Shown here: piece after piece, positions 37,848 to 46,003 of the stretch
Position numbering within the stretch: the stretch's first letter is position 1
Layout of the letters: each line of letters opens with the position of its first letter
Source of the DNA: Acidaminobacter sp.
GTDB taxonomy: Bacteria > Bacillota_A > Clostridia > Peptostreptococcales > Acidaminobacteraceae
NCBI GenBank assembly: GCA_009881125.1
Contig: WXFH01000056.1
Coordinates: 1-64,000, forward strand
DNA: 64,000 nucleotides
Direction: 5' to 3'
Notes under the pieces: generated by a model
What the model was told of the DNA's origin: nothing
What the model saw: only the letters and a program-made list of their open reading frames with translations
The model's database searches: none
Made by a program: the position numbers and the translations under genes

Positions 37848-38531
37848 ATGGGCTTTAATTTGCTTGATCTGATTGTGCTGATCGTGATTTTGGCTACAGC
37901 CATAAATGGGTTTAGAAAGGGATTTTTCAGGATGCTGCTTAATTTAACCGGCGTTCTGGCAGCGTTTCTTGTAGCGCTTTACTTTAGAAGTGGTGTTGCC
38001 AATTGGCTGTTGTTGAAAACAGAATTTTTTGCATCCCTTGAACAACGCATTTATGACAAATTGACGGAACATTTCGCTGCTCAGGCATCAGCCTCCTGGG
38101 TGCCATCGGACTCAATAGCTGAGGCGTTGACAATGCCTGAGTTGATGACAGCGGGACAATCGGCCTCAGACGTTGTGAACCGTGCCTTGTTTGGAGAACT
38201 ATCAAAGAATCTCGCGAATGCGGTGACCCAGGGGTTTGCTTTTATCCTCGTGTTCCTGGCAGTTATGCTGGTCCTGCTGGTCCTTGGGATCGTAACCTCC
38301 GCTATTTCCGAGCTGCCGCTGCTCAAGCAGGCGAACAAACTGGCCGGACTGGCTCTGGGAGGGGTCCTGGGACTGGTCAATGTATGGATCTTAATGATGG
38401 TGATAACCTTTTTGATTCCTCTGACAGCGAGCGAATGGCTTATTAATTCCTTGAATGGATCAACTTTCGCCATAAATTTTTACAATCACAATTTACTGCT
38501 GTATCTGTTATATTATTTTGTTAGGACATAG
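37848..38531 (+). CDS. cvpA: CvpA family membrane protein
   Basis: A 227-residue protein with about four membrane segments. The N-terminal MGFNLLDLIVLIVILATAI and the FRKGFFRMLLNLTGVLAAF segment are CvpA hallmarks. CvpA proteins are linked to colicin V export and envelope or bile resistance, with unknown mechanism. A strong SD (AAGGAGG) precedes the ATG. Confidence 0.82.
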   Translation: MGFNLLDLIVLIVILATAINGFRKGFFRMLLNLTGVLAAFLVALYFRSGVANWLLLKTEFFASLEQRIYDKLTEHFAAQASASWVPSDSIAEALTMPELMTAGQSASDVVNRALFGELSKNLANAVTQGFAFILVFLAVMLVLLVLGIVTSAISELPLLKQANKLAGLALGGVLGLVNVWILMMVITFLIPLTASEWLINSLNGSTFAINFYNHNLLLYLLYYFVRT

Positions 38532-38585
38532 TTTTTTAACCTGAAAGTTCCATGCGATTTACCTTTGAATAAGGAGGACTGTAAG

Positions 38586-39188
38586 TTGAATCATAAAATG
38601 GAAGTGGACGCAAGGGGCCTCCTGTGCCCTAAGCCTGTCATACAAACCAAGAAAGCAGTGGATCAGCTCGAATCGGGCGTAGTGACGACTATTGTTGACA
38701 ATGATACCGCGCGTGAAAATGTCATTAAGTACGCCAAGAGTCAGAATTATCGTTATGAAGTGAAGCAGGCCGATGGTTTTTACTATATCGACATCTACAA
38801 AACGGAAGTCATGTTTGATTCTGAGATCTTGCCTCAGACAAAGCCTAAACTCTCTGAGATCGTCATTCTGGTGGGAAAAAACACTTTTGGTGAGGGCGAC
38901 GAAACCCTTGGGGAAGTTCTCATCAAGGGGTATTTCTACACGCTTACTGAGATGGAGCCATACCCGAAATCCATCATGTTTGTTAACAGCGGGGTACATC
39001 TGACAATAGAAGGATCGCCGGTTCTTGAGTATTTGAGAGCACTGGAATCCAACGGTGTTGAGATCCTGTCGTGCGGTACCTGCCTTGACTATTACCAAGT
39101 CAAAGAGAAGCTGGCAGCGGGCGGAATTGGAAATATGTACGCTATCGTTGAGACCATGCACAAAGCTAAAAATACAATTCGAATTTAG
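38586..39188 (+). CDS. yedF: YedF-type selenium-metabolism sulfurtransferase-like protein
   Basis: Two-domain protein of 200 residues. The N-terminal TusA-like domain has the active-site Cys in DARGLLCPKPVIQTKKAV; the C-terminal DsrE-like domain includes LTIEGSPVLEYLRALESNGVEI and the CGTCLDYY motif. YedF members co-occur with selenium-using genomes. TTG 38586 has AAGGAGG eight bases upstream. It is followed within nine bases by the DUF3343 gene. Confidence 0.87.
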   Translation: MNHKMEVDARGLLCPKPVIQTKKAVDQLESGVVTTIVDNDTARENVIKYAKSQNYRYEVKQADGFYYIDIYKTEVMFDSEILPQTKPKLSEIVILVGKNTFGEGDETLGEVLIKGYFYTLTEMEPYPKSIMFVNSGVHLTIEGSPVLEYLRALESNGVEILSCGTCLDYYQVKEKLAAGGIGNMYAIVETMHKAKNTIRI

Positions 39189-39196
39189 GAGTATTT

Positions 39197-39472
39197 ATGT
39201 TGGAAAAGAAGTTTTATGTCATTGCATTCGATTCAACCCATTATGCCATCAGCACTGAAAAAAAGCTCGCAGCAGTTGGAGCACCTATCACCATGGTGCC
39301 GACACCCCGTGAAATATCCACAAGTTGCGGACTTTCTATCAGGATCCTGGATGAGAATCTCGAGCGGGTGCTTGAAGCGCTGAATGGTGTGTCAAAAGAA
39401 GGCATGAATTTGTTCAGGATAGATCGGACTTCAACTGAGAATAAATCAGTCAAGTTAGAATGGAGGGATTGA
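39197..39472 (+). CDS. DUF3343 putative Se/S carrier-like protein
   Basis: A 91-residue protein of the DUF3343 family, with the conserved PTPREISTSCGLSIRI segment including a cysteine in SCG. Family members neighbour yedF and may carry selenium or sulfur. The start is ATG with AGGAGT upstream. Function is inferred from context. Confidence 0.8.
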   Translation: MLEKKFYVIAFDSTHYAISTEKKLAAVGAPITMVPTPREISTSCGLSIRILDENLERVLEALNGVSKEGMNLFRIDRTSTENKSVKLEWRD

Positions 39473-39473
39473 G

Positions 39474-39692
39474 ATGCCGCTCGAAATCCAGATTGGGGAT
39501 ATTATAGACACAAAGAAGCCACATCCCTGTGGCAACAATCGTTTTGAGGTCTTAAGAATTGGGATGGACTTCAGGATACGCTGCATGAAATGCGATAAGC
39601 AAATCTGGATTTCCCGGACCAATCTCGAAAAAAGAATTAGAAAAATTGAAAGACAGGGAAGTCTGCTTAAGCCCGAGGATGTTAAAAAATAA
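39474..39692 (+). CDS. DUF951 family small protein
   Basis: A 72-residue protein of the DUF951 family (IQIGDIIDTKKPHPCGNNRFEVLR and FRIRCMKCDKQIWISR). It has a zinc-ribbon-like CxxC and upstream PCG, suggesting nucleic-acid or metal binding. In Firmicutes these genes often sit near ychF or rpsF, as here (1.6 kb from rpsF). Function unknown. Confidence 0.85.
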   Translation: MPLEIQIGDIIDTKKPHPCGNNRFEVLRIGMDFRIRCMKCDKQIWISRTNLEKRIRKIERQGSLLKPEDVKK

Positions 39693-39756
39693 AATGCTAA
39701 AAAATTTGATAAGAACTTAAAAAATTGTAAATTTTTAATCCCAATCCTTTGCTTCA

Positions 39757-39765
39757 TGGTATAAT
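39757..39765 (+). promoter_or_regulatory. Extended -10 promoter of the aminotransferase gene
   Basis: TG-G-TATAAT with TATAAT at 39760-39765, 62 bases upstream of the start. The -35 is poor, which an extended -10 can compensate. Confidence 0.5.
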
Positions 39766-39826
39766 AGGACTAGTGTTTACAAGGCACTAGGGATTTTACT
39801 TTTTGAACAAAACGGAGGTCGATGTT

Positions 39827-41029
39827 GTGGCAATTAAGTTCGCGGATAGAATGGAAGGAATTAAAGCTTCTGAAATCAGAGAACTGTTAAAATTGACTGT
39901 AAGACCTGAGATCATATCATTTGCTGGTGGATTGCCTGCACCCGAGTTGTTCCCAATTGAAGAAATGAAGATTGTTTCTGTAAAAGTACTGGAGGAGGCG
40001 GGCCGACAAGCGCTTCAATATAGTCCGACTGAAGGCTTTGCGCCGCTTAGGGAAAAGATTGCTGCCAGAATGATGAAAGTCGGCGTCGCAGCCAAAGCAG
40101 ACGAAATTTTAATTACGACCGGATCACAGCAAGGCTTGGATTTTTCAGGGAAAGTCTTCCTTAACCCGGGAGATTATGTCGTTTGTGAAAGCCCGAGCTA
40201 CCTCGGCGCTATCAATGCGTTCAAAGCTTATCAATGTCAATTCATTGAAGTTGAAACAGATGATGATGGTATGCTGATCGAAGACCTTGAGAAAAAAATT
40301 GCCGCTCATGATAATGTTAAAATGATATATGTCATCCCTGATTTCCAAAATCCAACGGGCAGAACATGGAGTCTCGAAAGAAGACGAGGTCTTTTGGATG
40401 TTGCGAGAAAATTTGATTTGCCAATCGTTGAAGACAATCCTTACGGAGAACTTCGATTTGAAGGAGACATGCTGCCATCCGTCAAATCCATGGATACAGA
40501 TGGCCGGGTAATTTTCCTTGGCACCTTTTCAAAGACTTTTTGCCCAGGGCTTCGCGTGGGTTGGGTATGTGCTGAGGACAGTATCCTGAATAAATTTATA
40601 ACGGTCAAGCAGGGCGCGGATCTCCAAAGCAACTCAATGACCCAGCGCGAACTGGACATGTTTATGGAGCTCTATAGCCTGGACGACCATGTTGAAAAGA
40701 TCAAAGAGGTCTACCGTAAGCGCAGAACGCTGATGCTGGATACTATGAAGCAATATTTTCCTGAAGAGGTTACCTATACCTATCCAAACGGGGGGCTATT
40801 TACTTGGGCAGTGATGCCGCCGGAGCTGAACGCGAGGGACTTGATGCTCAAAGCAATCGAAAAAAACGTTGCTTTTGTACCTGGAGGCTCATTCTTCCCT
40901 AATGGCGGGCAGGAAAATACTATGCGCCTCAATTATTCAAACATGCCGGAAGACCTTATCGTCGAGGGGATCAAACGGCTGGGTGAAGTCCTGCATGAGG
41001 CAGTAAGAGCCATAAAAGAAAAGAAATAG
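39827..41029 (+). CDS. PLP-dependent aminotransferase (class I/II, 2-aminoadipate type)
   Basis: A fold-type I aminotransferase of 400 residues. SFAGGLPAPELFP near the N-terminus, YVIPDFQNPTGR and the PLP-lysine motif GTFSKTFCPGLRVGW identify the family of LysN/2-aminoadipate and related aminotransferases. There is no N-terminal GntR domain, so it is a catalytic enzyme and not a MocR regulator. GTG 39827 has GGAGG eight bases upstream. The amino acid substrate is not determinable from sequence. Its own promoter precedes. Confidence 0.85.
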   Translation: MAIKFADRMEGIKASEIRELLKLTVRPEIISFAGGLPAPELFPIEEMKIVSVKVLEEAGRQALQYSPTEGFAPLREKIAARMMKVGVAAKADEILITTGSQQGLDFSGKVFLNPGDYVVCESPSYLGAINAFKAYQCQFIEVETDDDGMLIEDLEKKIAAHDNVKMIYVIPDFQNPTGRTWSLERRRGLLDVARKFDLPIVEDNPYGELRFEGDMLPSVKSMDTDGRVIFLGTFSKTFCPGLRVGWVCAEDSILNKFITVKQGADLQSNSMTQRELDMFMELYSLDDHVEKIKEVYRKRRTLMLDTMKQYFPEEVTYTYPNGGLFTWAVMPPELNARDLMLKAIEKNVAFVPGGSFFPNGGQENTMRLNYSNMPEDLIVEGIKRLGEVLHEAVRAIKEKK

Positions 41030-41064
41030 CAGTAAGGACGTTCTTTCAATACATAAATGAATTT

Positions 41065-41136
41065 AACCAAGGTCAGACCGCCCCCAGGCAAGCAATTTTG
41101 AAGGCAGTGGGTTCTGGCCTTGGTTTTATATTTTTC
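41065..41136 (+). terminator. Large terminator after the aminotransferase gene
   Basis: A 13-bp stem with one G-T pair (AACCAAGGTCAGA with TCTGGCCTTGGTT) encloses 35 bases and is followed by TTTTATATTTTT. Unusually long apical part, which could fold further. Confidence 0.75.
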
Positions 41137-41165
41137 TTGCATCGCTATTTCTAACGTGATATAAT
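41137..41165 (+). promoter_or_regulatory. Promoter of the rpsF operon
   Basis: TTGCAT (41137-41142), 17-base spacer, TG-A-TATAAT with TATAAT at 41160-41165. It overlaps the end of the preceding terminator tail. Confidence 0.65.
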
Positions 41166-41178
41166 GCCTAGGTATGAC

Positions 41179-41236
41179 GGGAGCCCAGTGGCTCCCTGTA
41201 CTCTCTGTCCGGTCCAAAGAGACCGGGCCAAACAGA
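41179..41236 (+). promoter_or_regulatory. Structured rpsF leader, candidate S6:S18 autoregulatory element
   Basis: Two hairpins lie between the promoter and the rpsF SD. The first is a 7-bp GGGAGCC/GGCTCCC stem with loop CAGT (41179-41196). The second has TCTGT/ACAGA outside and CCGGTC/GACCGG inside with a five-base GCCAA bulge (41204-41236). A CCG-containing leader bound by S6:S18 is described upstream of rpsF in many bacteria; the match here is by location and CCG content only. Confidence 0.45.
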
Positions 41237-41257
41237 CCATAGGGAGGTGCAAAATCA

Positions 41258-41545
41258 ATGAGAAATTACGAAACAATCTTCATCCTTAAGCCGACTCTGG
41301 AAGAGGAAGTGAGAAAAGAACTGATCAACAAGTTCACTTCTATCATCTCCGCGAATGGCGAAGTCGTGAAAATCGAAGAGTGGGGCAATCGCAAGCTTGC
41401 TTACGAAATCGAGAAATTCCGCGACGGTTACTACGTTCTGGTCAACTTCAATGCGGCTCCTTCGCTGCCAATGGAGCTTGAGCGAAACTACCGTATCGCT
41501 GACGACGTTATCCGTTACATGATCGTCAATCTTGACGACAAGTAG
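41258..41545 (+). CDS. rpsF: Ribosomal protein bS6
   Basis: Small-subunit protein of 95 residues that pairs with S18 on 16S rRNA helix 22. MRNYETIFILKPTLEEE is the family N-terminus and WGNRKLAYEIEKFRDGYYVL the core. The start has AGGGAGG upstream. Order rpsF-ssb-rpsR is the conserved operon. Confidence 0.96.
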   Translation: MRNYETIFILKPTLEEEVRKELINKFTSIISANGEVVKIEEWGNRKLAYEIEKFRDGYYVLVNFNAAPSLPMELERNYRIADDVIRYMIVNLDDK

Positions 41546-41569
41546 TCACCAAGGCAGAGGAGTGAAATC

Positions 41570-42016
41570 ATGAATCATGTCGTTTTGATCGGCCGCCTCG
41601 TAAGAGATCCTGAGCTGCGCCACATCGCCAGCACCGGAAGAGCGGTCACCAACTTCACACTTGCAATAGACCGAAGCCTGAGCCGCGAAAAGAAAGCGGA
41701 ATATCAGCAAAAGGGCCTCCCAACTGCAGACTTCATCCGTGTCAATGTATGGGGTCGTCAGGCAGAAACGGCAGCTCAGTACCTTACAAAAGGTCGAATG
41801 GTCGCTGTAGAAGGTTCAATCACAACGGGCTCGTACAAGACGAACACCGGTGAAACCCGCTATACGACCGAGGTTACTGCAAACAATGTGGAGTTCCTCG
41901 AAAAAGCTGATTCAACCGGACGAAGCGGATCCTACAGTGATCCATCCATGGACTATGATCCGGGCGATTTCTCAAACGCATCTGCGGATTTGGACGACGA
42001 CGAGGTGCCATTCTAG
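41570..42016 (+). CDS. ssb: Single-stranded DNA-binding protein
   Basis: OB-fold protein of 148 residues that coats single-stranded DNA at forks. MNHVVLIGRLVRDPELR, the ADFIRVNVWGRQAE segment and the acidic C-terminal tip DDDEVPF, which recruits partner proteins, are clear. Between rpsF and rpsR as usual. Confidence 0.96.
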   Translation: MNHVVLIGRLVRDPELRHIASTGRAVTNFTLAIDRSLSREKKAEYQQKGLPTADFIRVNVWGRQAETAAQYLTKGRMVAVEGSITTGSYKTNTGETRYTTEVTANNVEFLEKADSTGRSGSYSDPSMDYDPGDFSNASADLDDDEVPF

Positions 42017-42042
42017 ATTAGGGTTAAAGGAGGGAAATAAAG

Positions 42043-42270
42043 ATGGCTGTTATTAAAAGAAGAAAGAAGCGCAAAGGCTGCAGCTTTTGCCAGGAAAAAG
42101 CTACTGGAATCGACTATAAAGATACCAGAAAACTTCAACGCTATCTGACGGATCGCGGAAAGATTCTTCCTAGACGTGTTACCGGCAACTGCGCTAAGCA
42201 CCAACGTGCTTTGACTGTTGCGGTTAAGCGCTCAAGAATCATTGCACTGCTTCCGTTCGTCAACGAATAG
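42043..42270 (+). CDS. rpsR: Ribosomal protein bS18
   Basis: A 75-residue basic ribosomal protein binding with S6. It includes [15 protein letters not shown], with a cysteine pair typical of zinc-binding (C+) forms, and [33 protein letters not shown] lies upstream of the ATG. Confidence 0.96.
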   Translation: MAVIKRRKKRKGCSFCQEKATGIDYKDTRKLQRYLTDRGKILPRRVTGNCAKHQRALTVAVKRSRIIALLPFVNE

Positions 42271-42281
42271 AATCAGAGTAT

Positions 42282-42334
42282 AAAGAAGTTGTTGCGGTCA
42301 GTCAGTGTACTGATCGGGATGACTTCTTTTTTTA
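42282..42334 (+). terminator. Terminator after rpsR
   Basis: An outer stem AAAGAAGT/ACTTCTTT and an inner TCAGT/ACTGA pairing, ending in a seven-or-more T run. Confidence 0.85.
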
Positions 42335-42385
42335 TGCCTATTACAATAAACGGATTTTGTCAGTTCAAACTGAATGCGGTTCGAT

Positions 42386-42413
42386 TTGCAATCACTGTCG
42401 GATATTGTATAAT
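42386..42413 (+). promoter_or_regulatory. Promoter of the DUF2232-gdpP-rplI operon
   Basis: TTGCAA (42386-42391) and TATAAT (42408-42413) with a 16-base spacer, 42 bases before the first start. Confidence 0.6.
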
Positions 42414-42454
42414 ATAAGGTAGCATTTCATTGAACCACTAGAGGAGCTGAGCTG

Positions 42455-43417
42455 TTGAATCCAAGATCCAGAACCAGATCCATGACAGAAACAGGTATCG
42501 TCGCCGCCATTGGGGCAGTTGCCACCATAATGGGATATTACATTCCATTTCTCAATATATTTTTGATATTCACCGCCATACCTTTTGCCATAATTACACT
42601 TCGAAACGGGATTTCCTATGGAATCTCCGGGGCTGTCATTGCCTCTGTCATAGTCGCCATGGCCACGAATCCAATTTCGGCCTTGATAACACTTTTTTCA
42701 AGCGGCTTTAACGGCATCTTTTTAGGGATCGTCGTTAAAAAGCAATTTAAAGCTTGGCCGGCTATTGTTGTGACTACCTTGGCTACTCTCTTTTCGCTCT
42801 ATTTATCCTACTATGTCGTATTGCCGCTGACGGGCGTTGATCTGAATGTTCAGATGGACCAGATGATTGCGGAAATGAAAGTCACCATGGAAGTTATGCA
42901 AAACAGCATGAATGCGGATGCTCAGGCTGCTGAGGAAAGTGCCAGACTTCTCGAGAGTTATACACGGAATATGAAGCTCCTCATTCCCTCAGCCATTGTC
43001 ATGAGCGCCCTTGTGAGCGCGGCCGCCAACTATATGCTGTTCAGGGCTATTCTGAAACGCATGGGCGTCGCATTGACAGAAATGCTGCCATTTCGGGAAT
43101 TCAGGCTTCCGGGCAGTGTCTTTTTTGGAATGCTGATTATGATTGTTCTGAGCTATCTGGCTGGTTACTTTAAACTCATTCAGTCTGAAGCACTCCTGGC
43201 CAACGTCTACATGGTGTTTTCCATGGCTTTTGTTCTCCAGGGCGCAGCTGTGATTGTCTATTTCTTCAAGCGCATCCCGGGACAAAAATTACTTAAATGG
43301 CTGCTGGTCTTCATGCTGGTCTTTACCGGCGGAACCGTTTATTTGGCGTTGCTTGGAATGTCAGATGTCATGTTGAATTTTCGAAAGCGGTATGAAAACC
43401 GTTTAATGATGAGGTGA
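42455..43417 (+). CDS. DUF2232 (YybS-like) membrane protein
   Basis: A 320-residue integral membrane protein with about eight hydrophobic segments (for example GIVAAIGAVATIMGYYIPFL at the N-terminus). Between rpsR and gdpP, as yybS in Bacillus. Function unknown; the family is distantly ECF-transporter S-component-like. Start TTG with GAGGAGC upstream. Confidence 0.75.
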   Translation: MNPRSRTRSMTETGIVAAIGAVATIMGYYIPFLNIFLIFTAIPFAIITLRNGISYGISGAVIASVIVAMATNPISALITLFSSGFNGIFLGIVVKKQFKAWPAIVVTTLATLFSLYLSYYVVLPLTGVDLNVQMDQMIAEMKVTMEVMQNSMNADAQAAEESARLLESYTRNMKLLIPSAIVMSALVSAAANYMLFRAILKRMGVALTEMLPFREFRLPGSVFFGMLIMIVLSYLAGYFKLIQSEALLANVYMVFSMAFVLQGAAVIVYFFKRIPGQKLLKWLLVFMLVFTGGTVYLALLGMSDVMLNFRKRYENRLMMR

Positions 43418-43421
43418 TGAA

Positions 43422-45413
43422 ATGGGAAATGCCAAATTCCTCAAATTATTTAAGCCGGATGCGAAAATCTATCTCGGCATCATAGGCGTTCTCGTTCTGA
43501 TCCTGATGTTCTATAACCCTTATATAGGCGCTATAGGCGTATTGGTATTGATTTACCTCAACGTCTACGCCTGGCGGTCGAGCAGACAGAGAAACAAACG
43601 CTGGCAAAAGTACATTGAAGAATTGTCGAGCGACATCGATTCCGCCGCGAGGTACGCGATCCTCAACTTGCCCATACCGCTGACGCTTGTGGATTTTGAC
43701 GGCAGAATCACTTGGTACAACTCTAAATTCAGCGAGATAATCGACGAACGTGAGCTGATCGGTTCAGAGCTGGAAGGCGTGGTCCCCAGCCTGGACCTCG
43801 ATGAGATCTTAAATAAGAACGAGACGCCGGATGTCAAGGTTGGCGAGCGCTATTACAAAGTTTATGCCAACGTCGTCAAAACAGACGAAAAGGATGCTTC
43901 CAGGGTCATAGTAATGCTTTACTGGATTGACGCGACGCCATTCAGAGTGCTGAAGGACCAGTATGAAGACGAGCGTCCGGTGGTCGCCTTGATCCAAGTG
44001 GACAATTATGATGATGTCATGAGTGAAACCAAGGAGGACAAACGGCCGTTTCTCACCTCGGAAATCGACCAGAAGGTCAATCTCTGGGCTTCCCGCATGA
44101 ACGCGTTGATCAAAAAATATCAAACGGACAAATATCTTGTGCTCTTTGAGGAGCGGTATCTGGAAAATCTGGAAGCCAAGCGGTTTTCGATCTTGGATGA
44201 TATCCGTGAAATTGAAGTGGGCAACAAATTTCCAATGACCCTGAGTATTGGGGTAGGCGTTAACGGGCGAAACCTCAACCAGGCGGAAGAGTATGCCTTC
44301 AGTGCTCTGGAGCTGGCGCTTGGAAGAGGCGGAGACCAGGCGGTTGTCAGGAAGAGGGGCAATTTCGAATTCTATGGCGGCAAGGCTAAAGCGGTAGAAA
44401 AAAGAAACAGAGTTAAAGCGAGAATTATCGCCCACGGCCTCAGACCTCTAATTGATGAAGCATCCAACGTCATCATTATGGGGCATAAGTATCCTGATAT
44501 GGACTGCTATGGCTCCGCTATTGGGATCTACAGGGCAGTCATCAACCGCGGCAAGGATGCGCATATCGTTTTGACAGGTGTCAATGAAGCGATCAAGAGC
44601 GTCCACAAAATGTTTTCGGACAATCCGGTTTATCATTTTGTGACAGGGGAACAAGCTTTAAATATGGTACAGAAAGATACACTTCTAGTCATTGTTGATA
44701 CCCATCGGCCAAGCTATACAGAATGCCCGGAACTGCTCGATAAAATTTCAAGAGTCGTATTGATCGACCATCATAGAAGAGGCACTGAGTTCGTTGAAAA
44801 TACCGCGTTAAAGTACCACGAACCCTATGCGTCCTCAACTTGTGAATTGGTCACTGAAATTTTGCAGTACATGGACAACAAAGTGACTGTTGAAAAAATC
44901 GAAGCCGAAGCTTTAATGGCCGGGATCGCTGTCGACACTAAAAACTTTACATTTAAGACGGGCGTCCGTACTTTTGAGGCAGCCTCGCTTCTCAGGCGAT
45001 TTGGTGCAGATACCACAGTCGTCCGGCAACTGTTTCAGGATGATCTTGAGACCTTTATCGCCAAGTCGACTATTGTGGGCAGCGCTAAGCTGTATGACCA
45101 TGGCATTGCCATTTCTTACTGCCTGGAAGACATTCCTAACGCCCAGCTGATCGCAGCACAGGCAGCAGATGAGCTTCTCGATATCCGGGGTATTTCAACC
45201 TCGTTTGTCATTTCAGTCAACAAAGACCAATTGATTTTCATCAGCGGCAGATCTCTTGGTGACGTCAACGTTCAGATCATTCTGGAAAAAATAGGCGGCG
45301 GTGGCCATATGACGGTCGCGGGCGCCCAGCTTTCCGGCTGTTCGCTTGAGGAAGCTACGAATCAGTTGCTGAAAGCCATAAAGGACTATTTTGAGGAAGG
45401 TGATAAGTCATGA
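43422..45413 (+). CDS. gdpP: Cyclic-di-AMP phosphodiesterase GdpP
   Basis: Membrane-bound c-di-AMP hydrolase that controls osmotic and cell-wall balance. Two membrane helices lie at residues 15-50, a PAS-like domain near 80-170, a degenerate GGDEF region (SIGVGVNG with GRGGDQAVV in place of GGDEF) near 175-320, then DHH (MGHKYPDMDCYG, VIVDTHR, LIDHHRRG) and DHHA1 (GGGGHMTVAGAQ). The 663 residues match the family. Overlaps rplI by four bases. Confidence 0.95.
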   Translation: MGNAKFLKLFKPDAKIYLGIIGVLVLILMFYNPYIGAIGVLVLIYLNVYAWRSSRQRNKRWQKYIEELSSDIDSAARYAILNLPIPLTLVDFDGRITWYNSKFSEIIDERELIGSELEGVVPSLDLDEILNKNETPDVKVGERYYKVYANVVKTDEKDASRVIVMLYWIDATPFRVLKDQYEDERPVVALIQVDNYDDVMSETKEDKRPFLTSEIDQKVNLWASRMNALIKKYQTDKYLVLFEERYLENLEAKRFSILDDIREIEVGNKFPMTLSIGVGVNGRNLNQAEEYAFSALELALGRGGDQAVVRKRGNFEFYGGKAKAVEKRNRVKARIIAHGLRPLIDEASNVIIMGHKYPDMDCYGSAIGIYRAVINRGKDAHIVLTGVNEAIKSVHKMFSDNPVYHFVTGEQALNMVQKDTLLVIVDTHRPSYTECPELLDKISRVVLIDHHRRGTEFVENTALKYHEPYASSTCELVTEILQYMDNKVTVEKIEAEALMAGIAVDTKNFTFKTGVRTFEAASLLRRFGADTTVVRQLFQDDLETFIAKSTIVGSAKLYDHGIAISYCLEDIPNAQLIAAQAADELLDIRGISTSFVISVNKDQLIFISGRSLGDVNVQIILEKIGGGGHMTVAGAQLSGCSLEEATNQLLKAIKDYFEEGDKS

Positions 45414-45853
45414 AAGTCATACTATTGAAGGATATTAAAGGAACAGGTAAAAAAGGACAAGTTATTGAAGCAAGTGATGGCCATGCCCGCAATTATTTGT
45501 TCCCAAGGGGACTTGCCAAGCCCGCCACAGATTCCAGCGTACGTGAACTTGAACATCAGAAGGCATCTGCGGATAAACGCAAGGAAAAGGAAGTGGATGT
45601 ATCCAAAGCACTGGCACAGCAACTGGAGGCAATCAGTTTAAAATTTGCGGTTAAGATTGGCGAAGGCGGAAAACTGTTTGGCTCCATTACAACGAAAGAC
45701 GTTGCTGAAGCCCTCGAAAAACAACACGGCATCAAGATAGACAAGAAGAAACTTGAGCTCGTTCCAATCAAGTCCACCGGAACGACACACGCTGAAGCCA
45801 AGCTGGCTCACGGCGTCCATGCCAATATCAAAATTGAAGTCGTCGAAGGCTGA
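45410..45853 (+). CDS. rplI: Ribosomal protein bL9
   Basis: Large-subunit protein of 147 residues. MKVILLKDIKGTGKKGQVIEASDGHARNYLFPRGLA is partial family hallmark; a long helix links two globular domains. Start codon ATG overlaps the gdpP stop by four bases. Confidence 0.96.
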   Translation: MKVILLKDIKGTGKKGQVIEASDGHARNYLFPRGLAKPATDSSVRELEHQKASADKRKEKEVDVSKALAQQLEAISLKFAVKIGEGGKLFGSITTKDVAEALEKQHGIKIDKKKLELVPIKSTGTTHAEAKLAHGVHANIKIEVVEG

Positions 45854-45943
45854 TCAAGTCCCAGTGCCATTCAAATTGAAGCCTGTAATAAGTCAAGTTT
45901 AAGTGATTGCTTGACGCCAGTCCCTCATAGCTGCTGCCAACCG

Positions 45944-45982
45944 ACCCTGCTGATGAACGAACTTCTTCATGCAGGGTTTTTT
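45944..45982 (+). terminator. Terminator after rplI
   Basis: ACCCTGC/GCAGGGT outer stem and ATGAA/TTCAT inner stem with a T run; about 90 bases past rplI. Confidence 0.85.
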
Positions 45983-46003
45983 CAGAAGGAGAGTGAATCC
46001 ACT

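Noticed and set aside
38559..39161. Open frame of 200 codons antisense to yedF
   Set aside because: yedF has clear TusA and DsrE motifs and a good SD; the opposite frame has neither.
40169..40182. Further Noc-binding site
   Set aside because: The CCCGGG core is present but four of the eight flanking bases differ from the consensus.
43809..44435. Open frame of 208 codons antisense to gdpP
   Set aside because: Lies over the conserved gdpP region; no start signal and no recognisable motif.
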